Shown here piece by piece: positions 48,004 through 58,338 of a DNA stretch of 64,000 bases. Each line of letters starts with the position of its first letter. Within the stretch, counting starts at the first letter, position 1. Under the pieces are notes generated by a model. The model made no database searches. It saw only the letters and a list, made by a program, of their open reading frames with translations, and had not been told where the DNA came from. A program made the translations under genes and the position numbers. Source of the stretch: Mactromeris polynyma (lineage: Eukaryota > Mollusca > Bivalvia > Venerida > Mactridae); the NCBI GenBank assembly GCA_032209605.1, contig JASFXZ010000001.1, forward strand, positions 43,900,619 through 43,964,618, in the 5' to 3' direction.

Positions 48004-48160
48004 GCACGGATCCAACAATTCAGGGGGGTCCATGTCTTTCAGTATAAGGCCTTTGAATGTTTGCCTCTTGAGACAGGATTTTAAAGAGAACAATATATTT
48101 TGCCAACATCTCAGGGGAGGAGGGGGGCTCCGGACCTCCGGCCCCCTCTGGATCCGCGCA
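48004..48160. mobile_element. MITE-like element with GGATCC-bearing inverted ends
   Basis: The left end GCACGGATCCAACAATTCAG then GGGGGTCC and the right end GGCCCCCTCTGGATCCGCGC are inverted copies with small gaps. The interior is AT-rich with GGAGGGGGGCTCCGG near the right end. The 145-codon minus frame across it (47821-48258) has no other support. Confidence 0.55.
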
Positions 48161-48342
48161 TGATCACAAACCACAAGTAAGACAACACGACGATTCCTCA
48201 TGATTTCAATCCCTGCGATCAAACCACTTATTCGTTCCTGTTTAAAACATGTATTCATTACATGGCTTAGAAATGATCAACCGGAATGGTGACCACCCTG
48301 AGTTATTCTTCTTATTTACATCGTCTGTCCAATACTATTATT

Positions 48343-48805
48343 TAACAAGAAATATCTTGAAAAAATATGGTCTGCGCAATCTGAAGCAAGCAAATGATTT
48401 GCAATCTGAAGGTTGAAATTTGTTGTGCAACATAAAAAATAAAAGTTAATGTTTTAGGTTAGGTAAACACATATACAGGCCTTATCGAATGGTACGTTAC
48501 CTTACTGAAACCCACTGGAAACGTAATCGTAGATATATTTGTCTTATTATGCAACACTTTTCTTAAACGTTATAACAAGAACTTTGCAATTTATAGTGCA
48601 GATATTGTATAAGAAGTGGAATTCGGTAATGGAAAATGGATTTCGGTAAATTAAACGAAATTCAGTGGATTTCGGTAAGGTAACTTCCACCTTATCGAAA
48701 GGTTAACCAATCCACGTCAAGGCTACAAACGTTGTTCGGTTGAAGAGAAGTTGGTTTAGTGGTTAAAGTAAGATTTGATTGGTTTACACAACACTGATAT
48801 GCAAA
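48343..48805 (+). repeat. dispersed CCAAT/octamer repeat, copy C
   Basis: This begins AAGAAATATCTTGAAAAAAT and shares GCGCAATCTGAAGCAAGCAA and TTGTGCAACATAAAAA with 58218-58338. It ends in the CCAAT/octamer segment (ATGCAAAT 48799-48806). Inside, CGTTACCTTACTGAAACCCA at about 48492 pairs with TGGATTTCGGTAAGGTAAC at about 48667, so the middle can form a hairpin. The 65-bp array starts directly at the octamer. Confidence 0.75.
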
Positions 48806-49378
48806 TATTATGCGGACGTCTATATCATGACATAAATTATGCGACAACAACCACTGCGTGGACACTGGCATATTATGCGGGCGTCCATATCACGATATAA
48901 AGTATGCGACAACAACCACTGCGTGAACACTGGCATATTATGCGGGCGTCCATATCACGATATAAAGTATGCGACAACAACCACTGCGTGAACACTGGCA
49001 TATTATGCGGGCGTCCATATCACGATATAAAGTATGCGACAACAACCACTGCGTGAACACTGGCATATTATGCGGGCGTCCATATCACGATATAAAGTAT
49101 GCGACAACAACCACTGCGTGAACACTGGCATATTATGCGGGCGTCCATATCACGATATAAAGTATGCGACAACAACCACTGCGTGAACACTGGCATATTA
49201 TGCGGGCGTCCATATCACGATATAAAGTATGCGACAACAACCACTGCGTGAACACTGGCATATTATGCGGGCGTCCATATCACGATATAAAGTATGCGAC
49301 AACAACCACTGCGTGAAACTGGCATATTATGAGGGCGTCCATATCACGATATAAAGTATGCGACAACAACCACTGAAC
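48806..49378. repeat. 65-bp minisatellite, about 9 near-identical copies
   Basis: The unit combines TATTATGCGGGCGTCCATAT, CACGATATAAAGTATGCGAC, AACAACCACTGCGTGAACAC and TGGCA. Spacing is 65 bp (48871 to 48936). Middle copies appear identical. The first has GACGTCTATATCATGACATA and the last shows GAGGGCG and a truncated end, so variants sit at the edges. Confidence 0.97.
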
Positions 49379-49474
49379 CGTGATAAAATGAACCCATCGG
49401 TATGTCAACAGAGAACACTAAATGAGGTATTCCATATTTCAGACCGAAAGATTCCAAAGACACGAATATGAATC

Positions 49475-49559
49475 TAGCCTGGGGTCCTGGCTCACTGATT
49501 GCTAACGCTGTCAGTCACCGACGCGGAGCAATAGGAGGTTTGGCCAGGATTCCAGGCTA
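49475..49559. mobile_element. 85-bp mini-MITE with 9-bp target duplication
   Basis: The ends TAGCCTGGGGTCCTGGC and GCCAGGATTCCAGGCTA are inverted with two mismatches. ATATGAATC flanks both sides exactly (49466-49474, 49560-49568). The element is too small to code for anything. The duplication length equals that of the 46331 element, although the ends are unrelated. Confidence 0.85.
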
Positions 49560-49652
49560 ATATGAATCCAATAGTAATCAAGGGGCTTTTTTTATCAGTG
49601 CATGTTGTAGAAATTGTTAGTAAGCGCCTTAATGACGGTTCATATTATAATA

Positions 49653-49860
49653 CAGTCGAAACTCATTATGTAGACATGGTAGGGGCCTAATAAAAAGCGT
49701 CGACACATATCAATGTCGACATATCAGATTTCCAAAATATATACTTGCAATCTAACCCATATAGTATAAATGCATTTTCGCCACGGCAGTTCTAAAACTA
49801 TTTTTTTGGACCAGAGAAATCACGTCGACATAGCCGAAAGTGTCGACATAGAAATCATTT
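49653..49860. mobile_element. degraded pogo/Tigger-like element
   Basis: CAGTCGAAACTCATTATGTA follows TA (49651-49652), the usual look of a Tigger-type TIR. GTCGACA motifs recur through the element (49706, 49722, 49835, 49852). The right terminus is decayed. Confidence 0.45.
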
Positions 49861-49879
49861 TCCCTATACAATATATACA

Positions 49880-50023
49880 CATGTGGAGAAGTTGCCGTCT
49901 CCTTGTGGAAGGGTAAGTTAGCACTGGTAAGAATTCAGTCCAGGAAAAACTGGTTAGGTGAACCGGCCGCCGTTTATAACTGAAATATCGTTGAGAAACG
50001 GCGTTAAACCCGATGAAACAAAC
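49880..50023 (+). mobile_element. CORE-type SINE family 3, 5'-truncated copy
   Basis: CATGTGGAGAAGTTGCC through AACTGAAATATCGTTGAGAA and ACGGCGTTAAACCCGATGAA is collinear with 37334-37480, with about 70-75 percent identity by eye. It lacks the tRNA-like head. Confidence 0.75.
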
Positions 50024-50692
50024 ATTGTTTCTGTTCTTTGATTTGTAAGGAACACTTCTAACTAGAAATTACATGGACTAAGTGACTACTCACCTTACTG
50101 CTCGACCAGTCAGAGAATGTTCCAAATTGCATCTCATTCATTCGAGCCCTATATTCCCTGTACATGTCACGGTGATCGATATATACACACACTATCACAA
50201 TGCACGAGAAATTTTCATTGAAGAAATAAATTGCACGGTGTGCACAAAATTCATCATATGAACACTGTTAACTCGCTGAATATACACTTTTCCAAGCAGA
50301 TAAACATGTATTGCATATTATCATGGTCATCACCATATATTTCTAACAAAAGAAATATATCTCAATATGCCTACGATTTGCAGATTATCTTTGTTTCGAA
50401 AGAACGTGTTTGCTTTAATATAGGCACATAATATGATATGCTGATGGTTTGTTTCATAAACGATTCATTTTTTGGCCAGAAACTGGACACGTTATATTTT
50501 AATTTTCAGTAGAAATGGATTTTTTATTTAACAAATTACTCTATCCATAAACGCATTAAATGATAATCCCACGAATTTCACCTCTAATAAATCCAATCAT
50601 AATCCGAAGAATGAGCAGACGATTTTGTCGTACAAATTACACATGTACATAAGTGCCCTAGCTACAATTGTCATATCCTCTCAGCAGTGCAG
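50024..50692. other. putative intron upstream of the 50.7 kb exon
   Basis: Non-coding. It ends in a pyrimidine-rich TATCCTCTCAGCAGTGCAG that offers three AG acceptors (50684, 50687, 50692). Confidence 0.35.
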
Positions 50693-50887
50693 ACGAACAA
50701 GATCCGAACACAAATGAATGCAATGAAATTCACGACAAACCGCTTAGAAAATACATTGTCAACTTTGAAGAAGAAGAAAAAGACGACATCGAATCGACAA
50801 CCACTATCTATGCGCATGAAAGTCTCATCAAACCACTTGATAAAATAAATCCACTTTCGAAGCAGACGATATTCATGTGTCCTCAAG
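50693..50887 (+). CDS. candidate internal exon of an unidentified gene
   Basis: The 195-bp open segment is bounded by a CTCTCAGCAGTGCAG| acceptor and a CAAG|GTAACA donor. It starts and ends in phase 1, so it is symmetrical and could be skipped or duplicated without a frame shift. It encodes 65 mostly hydrophilic residues, including KYIVNFEEEEKDDIEST, YAHESLIKPLDKINPL and FMCPQ. The frame stays open past the donor to a TGA at 50902, and an in-frame TAG lies upstream, so an ATG start is not expected. Base composition is more balanced than the flanks. I do not recognise the family. The alternative is a chance frame; the complementary minus frame is Phe-rich and unlikely. Confidence 0.4.
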
Positions 50888-52800
50888 GTAACATAGAGCA
50901 ATGAAGTGTAAGCAGCCGAATAATATTACACCTTTATTTTCACACATTTTAATTACAATCGTAACTTAAAACCAGGATGTCATCTCCCGTGGTTTCCAAA
51001 CATTGATTAACAAAACGGGCAACGTAAAAATTCGATCATGAATGAAAATATTTACACAGTCATTTGAAGATTCCATAAGGGATTAATATGCTATGTTTAC
51101 ATTCCAAAAATCAAAGCTTTAAATCACACTTCGTTGCCAGATTTATTTTACTTATTTCTAATTGCAGTTTATATACACAATTATACTCTCCTCTACGCCC
51201 GAACTTCTATAATTACACTTGAGTTTAATCAAACTAAACGCCAAGTTGGGGTGATCAGTTAATCAATGGTTTAAGCGACTGAAGACGTACCGGTACATGG
51301 AGGCAATGACATTTTCAATATATTCTATGCTTGTTCATTAAAATTTTATTTCAGTGAAAGTTCAATGACACAAAAACGACACTGAACTTCGCGATCATGT
51401 CAAGTATTGTACATGTATATTCTTCTGTGTTTGAAAGTACTTAAGTACTCATACATATATGTACTGCATAAGTGGTAAAGTTTGCGAGTTGGAAAAGTTT
51501 ACGAATTTCGCGAATGCATAAAATTCGCAAACAATTTCCACAGCGTAAATTTCAACCGTTCCACCGAAGTATATTTTCCCCGGCACCGTGTAGCCGACGC
51601 TTGGAGTCTGGCACTCTATGGAGTCACATCTGAAACACGGCATGACCGATAATACTTGGAGTCCTACCTTAACTTTTGGAGAATAAAAAAAGTTAAGAAA
51701 TTGATAATTTTACGATGTGTAGATATTATAAACGTACTGATTTCGGCGATTCGCAAACATTTCGACACGCGAAATTATCCACTTATACAGTATTTGAAGG
51801 TAATTCCATTAAATGACCTATCGGGCTTTAAATGTTAAAGAGTTCCGAAGACACATGAGAAATAAAATCATATTGAAAATCATTCATTTAAGACCTGTCA
51901 CACAATTGAAATAGAATAATACATGTAGTATTTAAAGAGTAATCCCGTCGGCTCAATACATCTTCATGTAAATGTCTATAAGCTATGGAACGCCAGGAAT
52001 GTAGTACATATCCAATATGTGCGTACTAGATTTAAACCTTGATTATATGTATGAATTTGCACTAACTATGTCTGGTGTTAGTTTCTCTCGCAGAAATATG
52101 AGGACAACTATAATTATATGTTCACTAAGATTTCTGATAATTATTCATATTTTCGAATCGTCAGGGAGCAGCTTACTAATCATCGGAGCCACGGCTAGAA
52201 ACTATCACCATTGAATGAAAAACAAGACACACACTAAACAAACAAAACGCATTTCCAGCATCACACCGGCTGTCAGATAGTAAACAGACTATTTTTGGAA
52301 TGAAATCAGACCTGGGCCTAAATGGGGCACCAGAAAAATCAATAAAAGGGTCGCGAAATCTGTTAATTTGATCAATTTTAACCGACAAATGTAAAAATAT
52401 CTGCAAATAAAGGGCTCGTCAGCACGAAATTTTCACGAATTCACAAACAATCCATATTTTACAACCCGGGTTATGAACCCGTAGATACTCATTTCAACAT
52501 AAAACAGTTGGTCAAAGGTCAACACCGCCACTATTAATCGTATATGCACCCGCTTACTTGGAAATTGTACTAAATCTGATTTTATGCTCCGAAGCAATCA
52601 ATATCAATAATAATTAAGCCCCAAAAGCCAATCAAAAGTCGCAAACTTATTATTTTGACCTGTCCATGTAGAGCGAGAAATAAGTATACTGCTACCATAC
52701 GTCACAAAGTTTGACCGATATCTGACGTCACCGTCAAAATGATCGCGACCATGCCCCCACCGAACGATGGAACTTTATAGTACATGTTATTATAGACGAC
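50888..52800. other. non-coding DNA with CRE palindrome
   Basis: A perfect TGACGTCA lies at 52723-52730. Short frames (51449-51643, 51656-51838, 52017-52214) show no signature. Confidence 0.4.
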
Positions 52801-53040
52801 ACTGTAATTTGCCACGCAATATGATATCTTTAGCACATAATATAATAAACTGACAACATAATATGATGAATTAACCACATTATGGTGGACTCAACACGCA
52901 ATACAATGAACGATGAACTTACCACAAAACACCAAGAGCACAGTCATAACACTATGAACTTATTACCTGATGTAATGATCTTACGGCGCATTGACCATGA
53001 TGCATAATCAAGTGAATTTACTGCATAGTTCATATTAACA
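52801..53040. repeat. decayed tandem repeat of about 21 bp
   Basis: ACATAATATGATGAA(C/T)TTA-like segments recur irregularly (for example 52836, 52857, 52940, 52963) with heavy divergence. It looks like an old array now mostly eroded. Confidence 0.5.
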
Positions 53041-54318
53041 AAATGCATATTACAATAACGGAAACTCATAATATAGGCGACATATGACAGTTCTGACGTT
53101 GTAGATTTAAATCTCTTTATGACATTGTGCAGGGATACAACTTACTATTATTATGTGAGGGAAATGACCGGTTATGATTGTATAAATATCATTGTGTATA
53201 ATTAGACACACTTATCATGCTTACAATCCGGTATTTTAAAAACATTAAATCTTAAAGACCGACTAATATTCTCATAGGGACGACAATATTATTTATAAGC
53301 CCTATGAGGTTGAAACGAAATCGTAAGTAAATAAATACTAAGTAAGCTTCAAGACTCGGTAAGGGTAATTTTTACCAATTTCAAAATCAAACTTTGTAAC
53401 AAGTATTTGTGTAATAAACAATTTTACTCAAATGTGTTGATGGTTATCAGTAATTTCTGTTTAGTCTTTGAAAAAAAACACGAATATTGTAACACTTCCC
53501 ATTTAACCGCCGTAAATTGCCGATGTGTCTCCGTGACTATCCGTGTGCGATATGACTATTCATCAGAACAAAAGCATCGCAACTACAACAACAACAACTA
53601 ATTGTATTCAAAACTCATCGTGTGATGAGACGTCATCGATCTATGTGCATCTGTCGGATGCAATCAGGAACATCGACTGACAGCAAGTGTAAATAATCAA
53701 AGCACAAAAGTGCTGTGGGACGGTACCACTCGTCTCTGTAGCCAAGCTGGCAACTCGATGCATACAAGTTTCCGTTTTGTAACAAGACAGTTTTATAATA
53801 TCAAAGTGTGTGTAAATAGGTAAGATGATTTGCATGGAATATGAAACAAAACTAAAACATAAGACAGAAATGCGAAAAAGAATAAAATTTATTGAAAATA
53901 GTAAACATTTTTTCCAAAAGATCTTCAATCCGACTTGTTCTAGAAATGCTAGATTTTCAATGGTCAGTAATAATGGTAGAACCTTAAAATTGTAAAACAA
54001 GTGGAATGTTTGTCACGATTGTAAATAAATGAAATACAAAGATAGCAGACCCTTTATGTAACGTTTGTGGATATTTAATTATAAAATGACATATCAAATT
54101 ATATCAGCACATACTTAGACTAAAATTAGTACGCCCAGGCATAAAGTTATGATATCACTAGCTTGCCATAGGTTATGAGTTAATTTGTTGTAGTGGGGTA
54201 TTTTCCAATTAATTTTCCAAGCACAGAGTGAGGTGTACGTAGTTTTTGCTTCGATATTGAATCCTCTGGAATTTGATGGGACAGTAAAAGTACGTGATGA
54301 ATTATGTTTTAAGGTATT
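53041..54318. other. non-coding DNA
   Basis: The 119-codon minus frame at 53641-54000 has no recognisable domain. Confidence 0.4.
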
Positions 54319-54492
54319 CAGTAAAACCTCAATAATAAGACCACCATCGGGACCCTTGAAAATGGTCGTAATATTGAGGTGGTCTTAATATTGAGGTTGA
54401 ATAAAGAGTAAAACAGTGGCAATGAATCTTAATTATGAGGTGGTCTTATTATTGACGTGGTCTTATTATTGACGTGGTCTTTAAGTGAGGTT
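54319..54492. mobile_element. TA-type MITE family, copy 6
   Basis: The left TIR CAGTAAAACCTCAATAATAA then GACCACC is intact. Near the right end GACGTGGTCTTATTATT is duplicated in tandem, followed by GTGGTCTTTAAGTGAGGT, but the terminal ACTG is lost. Confidence 0.7.
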
Positions 54493-54712
54493 AGATATAG
54501 GACGACTCTGGATAATGGAGATGTTTGGAAAAACGTATTTACGTACCTAACTGGTACTTTTACTTGATACATATTTTGTGATCATTTAGAGTTTTTACAT
54601 AGTATATAGCTCTACATATAATAATACATTATTAATGCGTTAGTGTTGTGAATCAAAATAAATCCCGCTGTAGATACAAAATTCAGCAACAGTAGGTCGG
54701 GCGATTTGTATT

Positions 54713-54947
54713 CAGGGGCTTTATTTACAAACATTTTAAGACTGAAACTCAGACTTAGACTTTAAATTTGCCAAATTTATACTTGTCTGTAATAGTGTCT
54801 GGATGGTTGTTATTACCCACTCTACGCTTTAGCCATTTTTATTTAAATATATACTGCAATAACAACGTAGGAGCAAAGAGAACATTTAACATCTTAAAGT
54901 CTAAGTCTGAGTTTCTGACTTATACTGTTCGTGAATAAGGCCCCAGG
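54713..54947. mobile_element. MITE with about 53-bp terminal inverted repeats
   Basis: CAGGGGCTTTATTTACAAAC at 54713 pairs with GTTCGTGAATAAGGCCCCAG ending 54946, and ACTCAGACTTAGACTTTAA pairs with TTAAAGTCTAAGTCTGAGT. The interior is AT-rich and non-coding. The minus frame at 54920-55123 starts outside and runs into it. Confidence 0.8.
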
Positions 54948-55551
54948 TCCTGCAGTTTACTCCTACTCCCTCGATAATCTCTCGTATAGCCACGCATCTG
55001 CCTTGTTTGAAATAAAATCAACAGACGTCGCTTACGCCAGTTTGATAAATCGTCGTCAGTACCTCCCCTTATGATCCTTAAAGGATGTATGTCCTTGTCG
55101 CTTAATAACCTGCGAGAAAACAAACTCCTCGCAGCAGTTACTTCCCTATACGGATACGTACATTCACTTCAACTTCATGGTAATAAATACACAAATAAAC
55201 GCTACTTACATGGATAGTTATAAACAATACATTAAATTAGATGAATATTAGATGACCGCTTTCTTTGTTGATGATGTCTTTGTGTGATTCAAGTTTGTCG
55301 TTACCAGAAATTGTCGTTAATTAATATAAACCCACAGATGATTAATGCCAATAAAGTGAATAAACGGATTAAATGCTCTATTTAACGTGTTCACTTTTTA
55401 ATCATGGAATAAATGGATCAAATGTTTTAACTTCTGTAGAATTGATAATTTTAAACCACTTATAACATACACGTGGTTGACAGTCGTTTTAAATAAAGGC
55501 TGCCTAATTAATAACATCTCAATGGTTGTTCCAAAACGTTTATAACAAATA
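54948..55551. other. non-coding DNA
   Basis: No supported feature. Confidence 0.35.
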
Positions 55552-56880
55552 GGGAGTCAACACACAGGGGACACAAACATGGAGGGACACAAACACTAAA
55601 CCAAACGTACCAGGGAGTCAACACAGAGGGGACACAAACATGGAGGGACACAAACACTAAACCAAACGTACCAGGGAGTCAACACAGAGGGGACACAAAC
55701 AGGGAGGGACACAAACACTAAACCAAACGTACCAGGGAGTCAACACAGAGGGGACACAAACAGGGAGGGACACAAACACTAAACCAAATGTACCAGGGAG
55801 TCAACACAGAGGGGACACAAACATGGAGGGACACAAACACTAAACCAAACTTACCAGGGAGTTAACACAGAGGGGACACAAACAGGGAGGGACACAAACA
55901 GTATACCAAACGTACCAGGGAGTCAACGCAGAGGGGACACAAATAGGGAGGGACACACACACTATACCAAACGTACCAGGGAGTCAACACAGAGGGGACA
56001 CAAACATGGAGGGACACAAACAGGGAGGGACACAAACACTATACCAAACGTACCAGGGAGTCAACGCAGAGGGGACACAAACAGGGAGGGACACAAACAG
56101 GGAGGGGACACAAACAGGGAGTAGTGACACAAACAGTATACCAAACGGACCAGAAAGTTCACACAGTTGGGACACAAGCAGGGAGGGACACAAACAGGGA
56201 GGGACACAAAACTATACCAAACGGACCAGGGATTCAACGCAGAGGGAACACAAACAGGGAGGGACACAAACACTATACCAAACGTACCAGGGAGTCAACA
56301 CAGAGGGGACACAAACATGGAGGGACACAAACAGGGAGGGACACAAACACTATACCAAACGTACCAGGGAGTCAACGCAGAGGGGACACAAACAGGGAGG
56401 GACACAAACAGGGAGGGGACACAAACAGGGAGGGACACAAACAGTATACCAAACGGACCAGAAAGTTCACACAGTTGGGACACAAGCAGGGAGGGACACA
56501 AACAGGGAGGGACACAAAACTATACCAAACGGACCAGGGAGTCAACGCAGAGGGAACACAAACAGGGAGGGACACAAACACTATACCAAACGGACCAGAA
56601 AGTTCACACAGATGGGACACAAGCAGGGAGGGACACAAGCAGGGAGGGACACAAAACGGGAGGGACACTAACATGGAGTGACACACAGGGAGGTACACAA
56701 ACAGGGAGGTACACAAACAGTATACCAAACGGACCAGAAAGTACACAAAGATGGGATACAAACAGGGAGGTACACAAATATATACCAAACCGAGAAGAAG
56801 TATACACCAAGGGGACACAGACATGGAGGGACAAAAACTACATCTAACGGACCAGGAAGTACACACAGAGAGGACACAAA
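55552..56880. repeat. 61-bp minisatellite with GGAGGGACACAAA sub-repeats
   Basis: The unit combines GGGAGTCAACACAGAGGGGA, CACAAACATGGAGGGACACA and AACACTAAACCAAACGTACC. Spacing is 61 bp (55613 to 55674). From about 56000 the inner CAGGGAGGGACACAAA piece amplifies separately. A segment of about 305 bp beginning near 56000 recurs near 56310. Long frames here (56006-56671, 56124-56681, 56167-56847 and the minus frames) are artefacts. The last unit, AACGGACCAGGAAGTACACA, shows kinship with the 24 kb array. Confidence 0.95.
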
Positions 56881-57106
56881 TAAAAATTTACTATTGTTGC
56901 TTTAGAACCTCTGTAATGCGTTTATCCATTAGTATGGAATAGTGACAAGAAGTCGCATAGCGAAACCACTTTAAGCATAAGTATACATGTAATTGTTTAC
57001 AAATATGTATATATTTGCATGTCTCCTTGTGATTTTTGGGAGACTTTTATACTTTGTTCGTGGCATTTTCTGCTCGACTTCTTCATGCATGATAAGGAGG
57101 ATAAAC

Positions 57107-57447
57107 TATGCCTGATTCCAAAATGAACGATATGCTCAGTTCTGTGAAATGATGCTTGATTCCAAAATGAACGATACGCTCAGTTCCGTTCTGTTTAAAA
57201 ACGATGCTTGGTTCCGAAAGAACGGTAAGCTCAGTTCAGTTCTGTTAAATGATAATTGATTTAGAAATGAAGGGTAAACTCAGCTCAGTTCTGTTAAACG
57301 ATGCTTGATTTAGAAATGAACGGTACGTTCATTTTAGTTCTGTAAAACATGCTTGATTTAGAAATGAACTGATCGCTCAGTTTAGTTCTGTTAAATGATG
57401 CTTGATTTAGAAATGAACCGTACGCTCAGTTCAGTTCTGTTAAACTA
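57107..57447. repeat. 49-bp tandem array, about 7 copies
   Basis: The unit combines GATGCTTGATTTAGAAATGA, ACGGTACGCTCAGTTCAGTT and CTGTTAAAC at 48-49-bp spacing (57304, 57352, 57401). Left units have CCAAAATGAACGATATGC instead. Imperfect and 3n-unrelated. Confidence 0.92.
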
Positions 57448-58217
57448 TCTATTTTACACTGTACGAAAGACTTAAGCTTTGCGTTTGATGAAGTGGTCTC
57501 AACGTAGAATATACAAACAACACAAATCACGTCTACAATAGTTGTTATCACAGCACATTGTTATCATTGTTAACACAGAAGTCAATTAGAAATAATAGTG
57601 TGTTATATGTTCACTCGGCTTCACAGATTTAGATAATGTCAGGAATTAGTCGCTTTGTCGAACAAAGTCTCTAAAAATATTTTCCCAATTAATGCTTTAA
57701 TATCACTATCGTCAGTCAGTGTTGTTGACTTTTCACAAATATTGCTTAGTGTCTGTGATTCTGTAATTAGTATAATGCGACAATTGACGTCAGAGCTCTT
57801 GTTTCCATGGCGACCCGTTATGCATCTTAACAAATAATTGACTGCAATATTGCTAAATGTTTAATAATCCAGACAAAAGATGTATGGAAGTTATTTATAG
57901 ACTAATATGTCATTTCGAAAACAAAGAAATACGTAACGGTGAGACGTCTTAGATTTTCACTGAAATCTTGTTCAATACGTGTATATAAATTATACAATAT
58001 AGGAGTAACTTAACAGTCCTGAGCCTTTGTTTTCAACGAAAGCTTACAAGAAGAAACTACCGTGTTATATACTGCTGTATCCTTGTCTAAACGTTTTATG
58101 ACAGCAGTAACGGAGATTTTCATTCAACAATTCAAAACCATATAATTATTTAACAAGTGTTATCTCGTTATATATCTATACATCTACATTTGAATAAATT
58201 GACAGAAAGCGAAGTTT
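57448..58217. other. non-coding DNA with CRE palindrome
   Basis: A perfect TGACGTCA lies at 57785-57792. No exon is recognised. Confidence 0.35.
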
Positions 58218-58338
58218 AACAAGAAATGTCTTGAAAAAAGCGCAATCTGAAGCAAGCAAAGAAGCTGACATCTAAAGGTTAAGATGTGTTGTGCAACATA
58301 AAAACAATCCCGAGATGTTACGCTTGGTGGTCACTCGA
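58218..58338 (+). repeat. dispersed CCAAT/octamer repeat, fragment D
   Basis: AACAAGAAATGTCTTGAAAA then GCGCAATCTGAAGCAAGCAA, TTGTGCAACATAAAAA and CCCGAGATGTTACG match the 5' parts of copies B and C. The CCAAT/octamer half is absent. Confidence 0.7.

Noticed and set aside
47821..48258. 145-codon minus frame
   Set aside because: It overlaps an inverted-repeat element and has no domain or conservation signal.
56006..56847. Several frames over 180 codons on both strands
   Set aside because: Generated by the 61-bp array and its sub-repeats.
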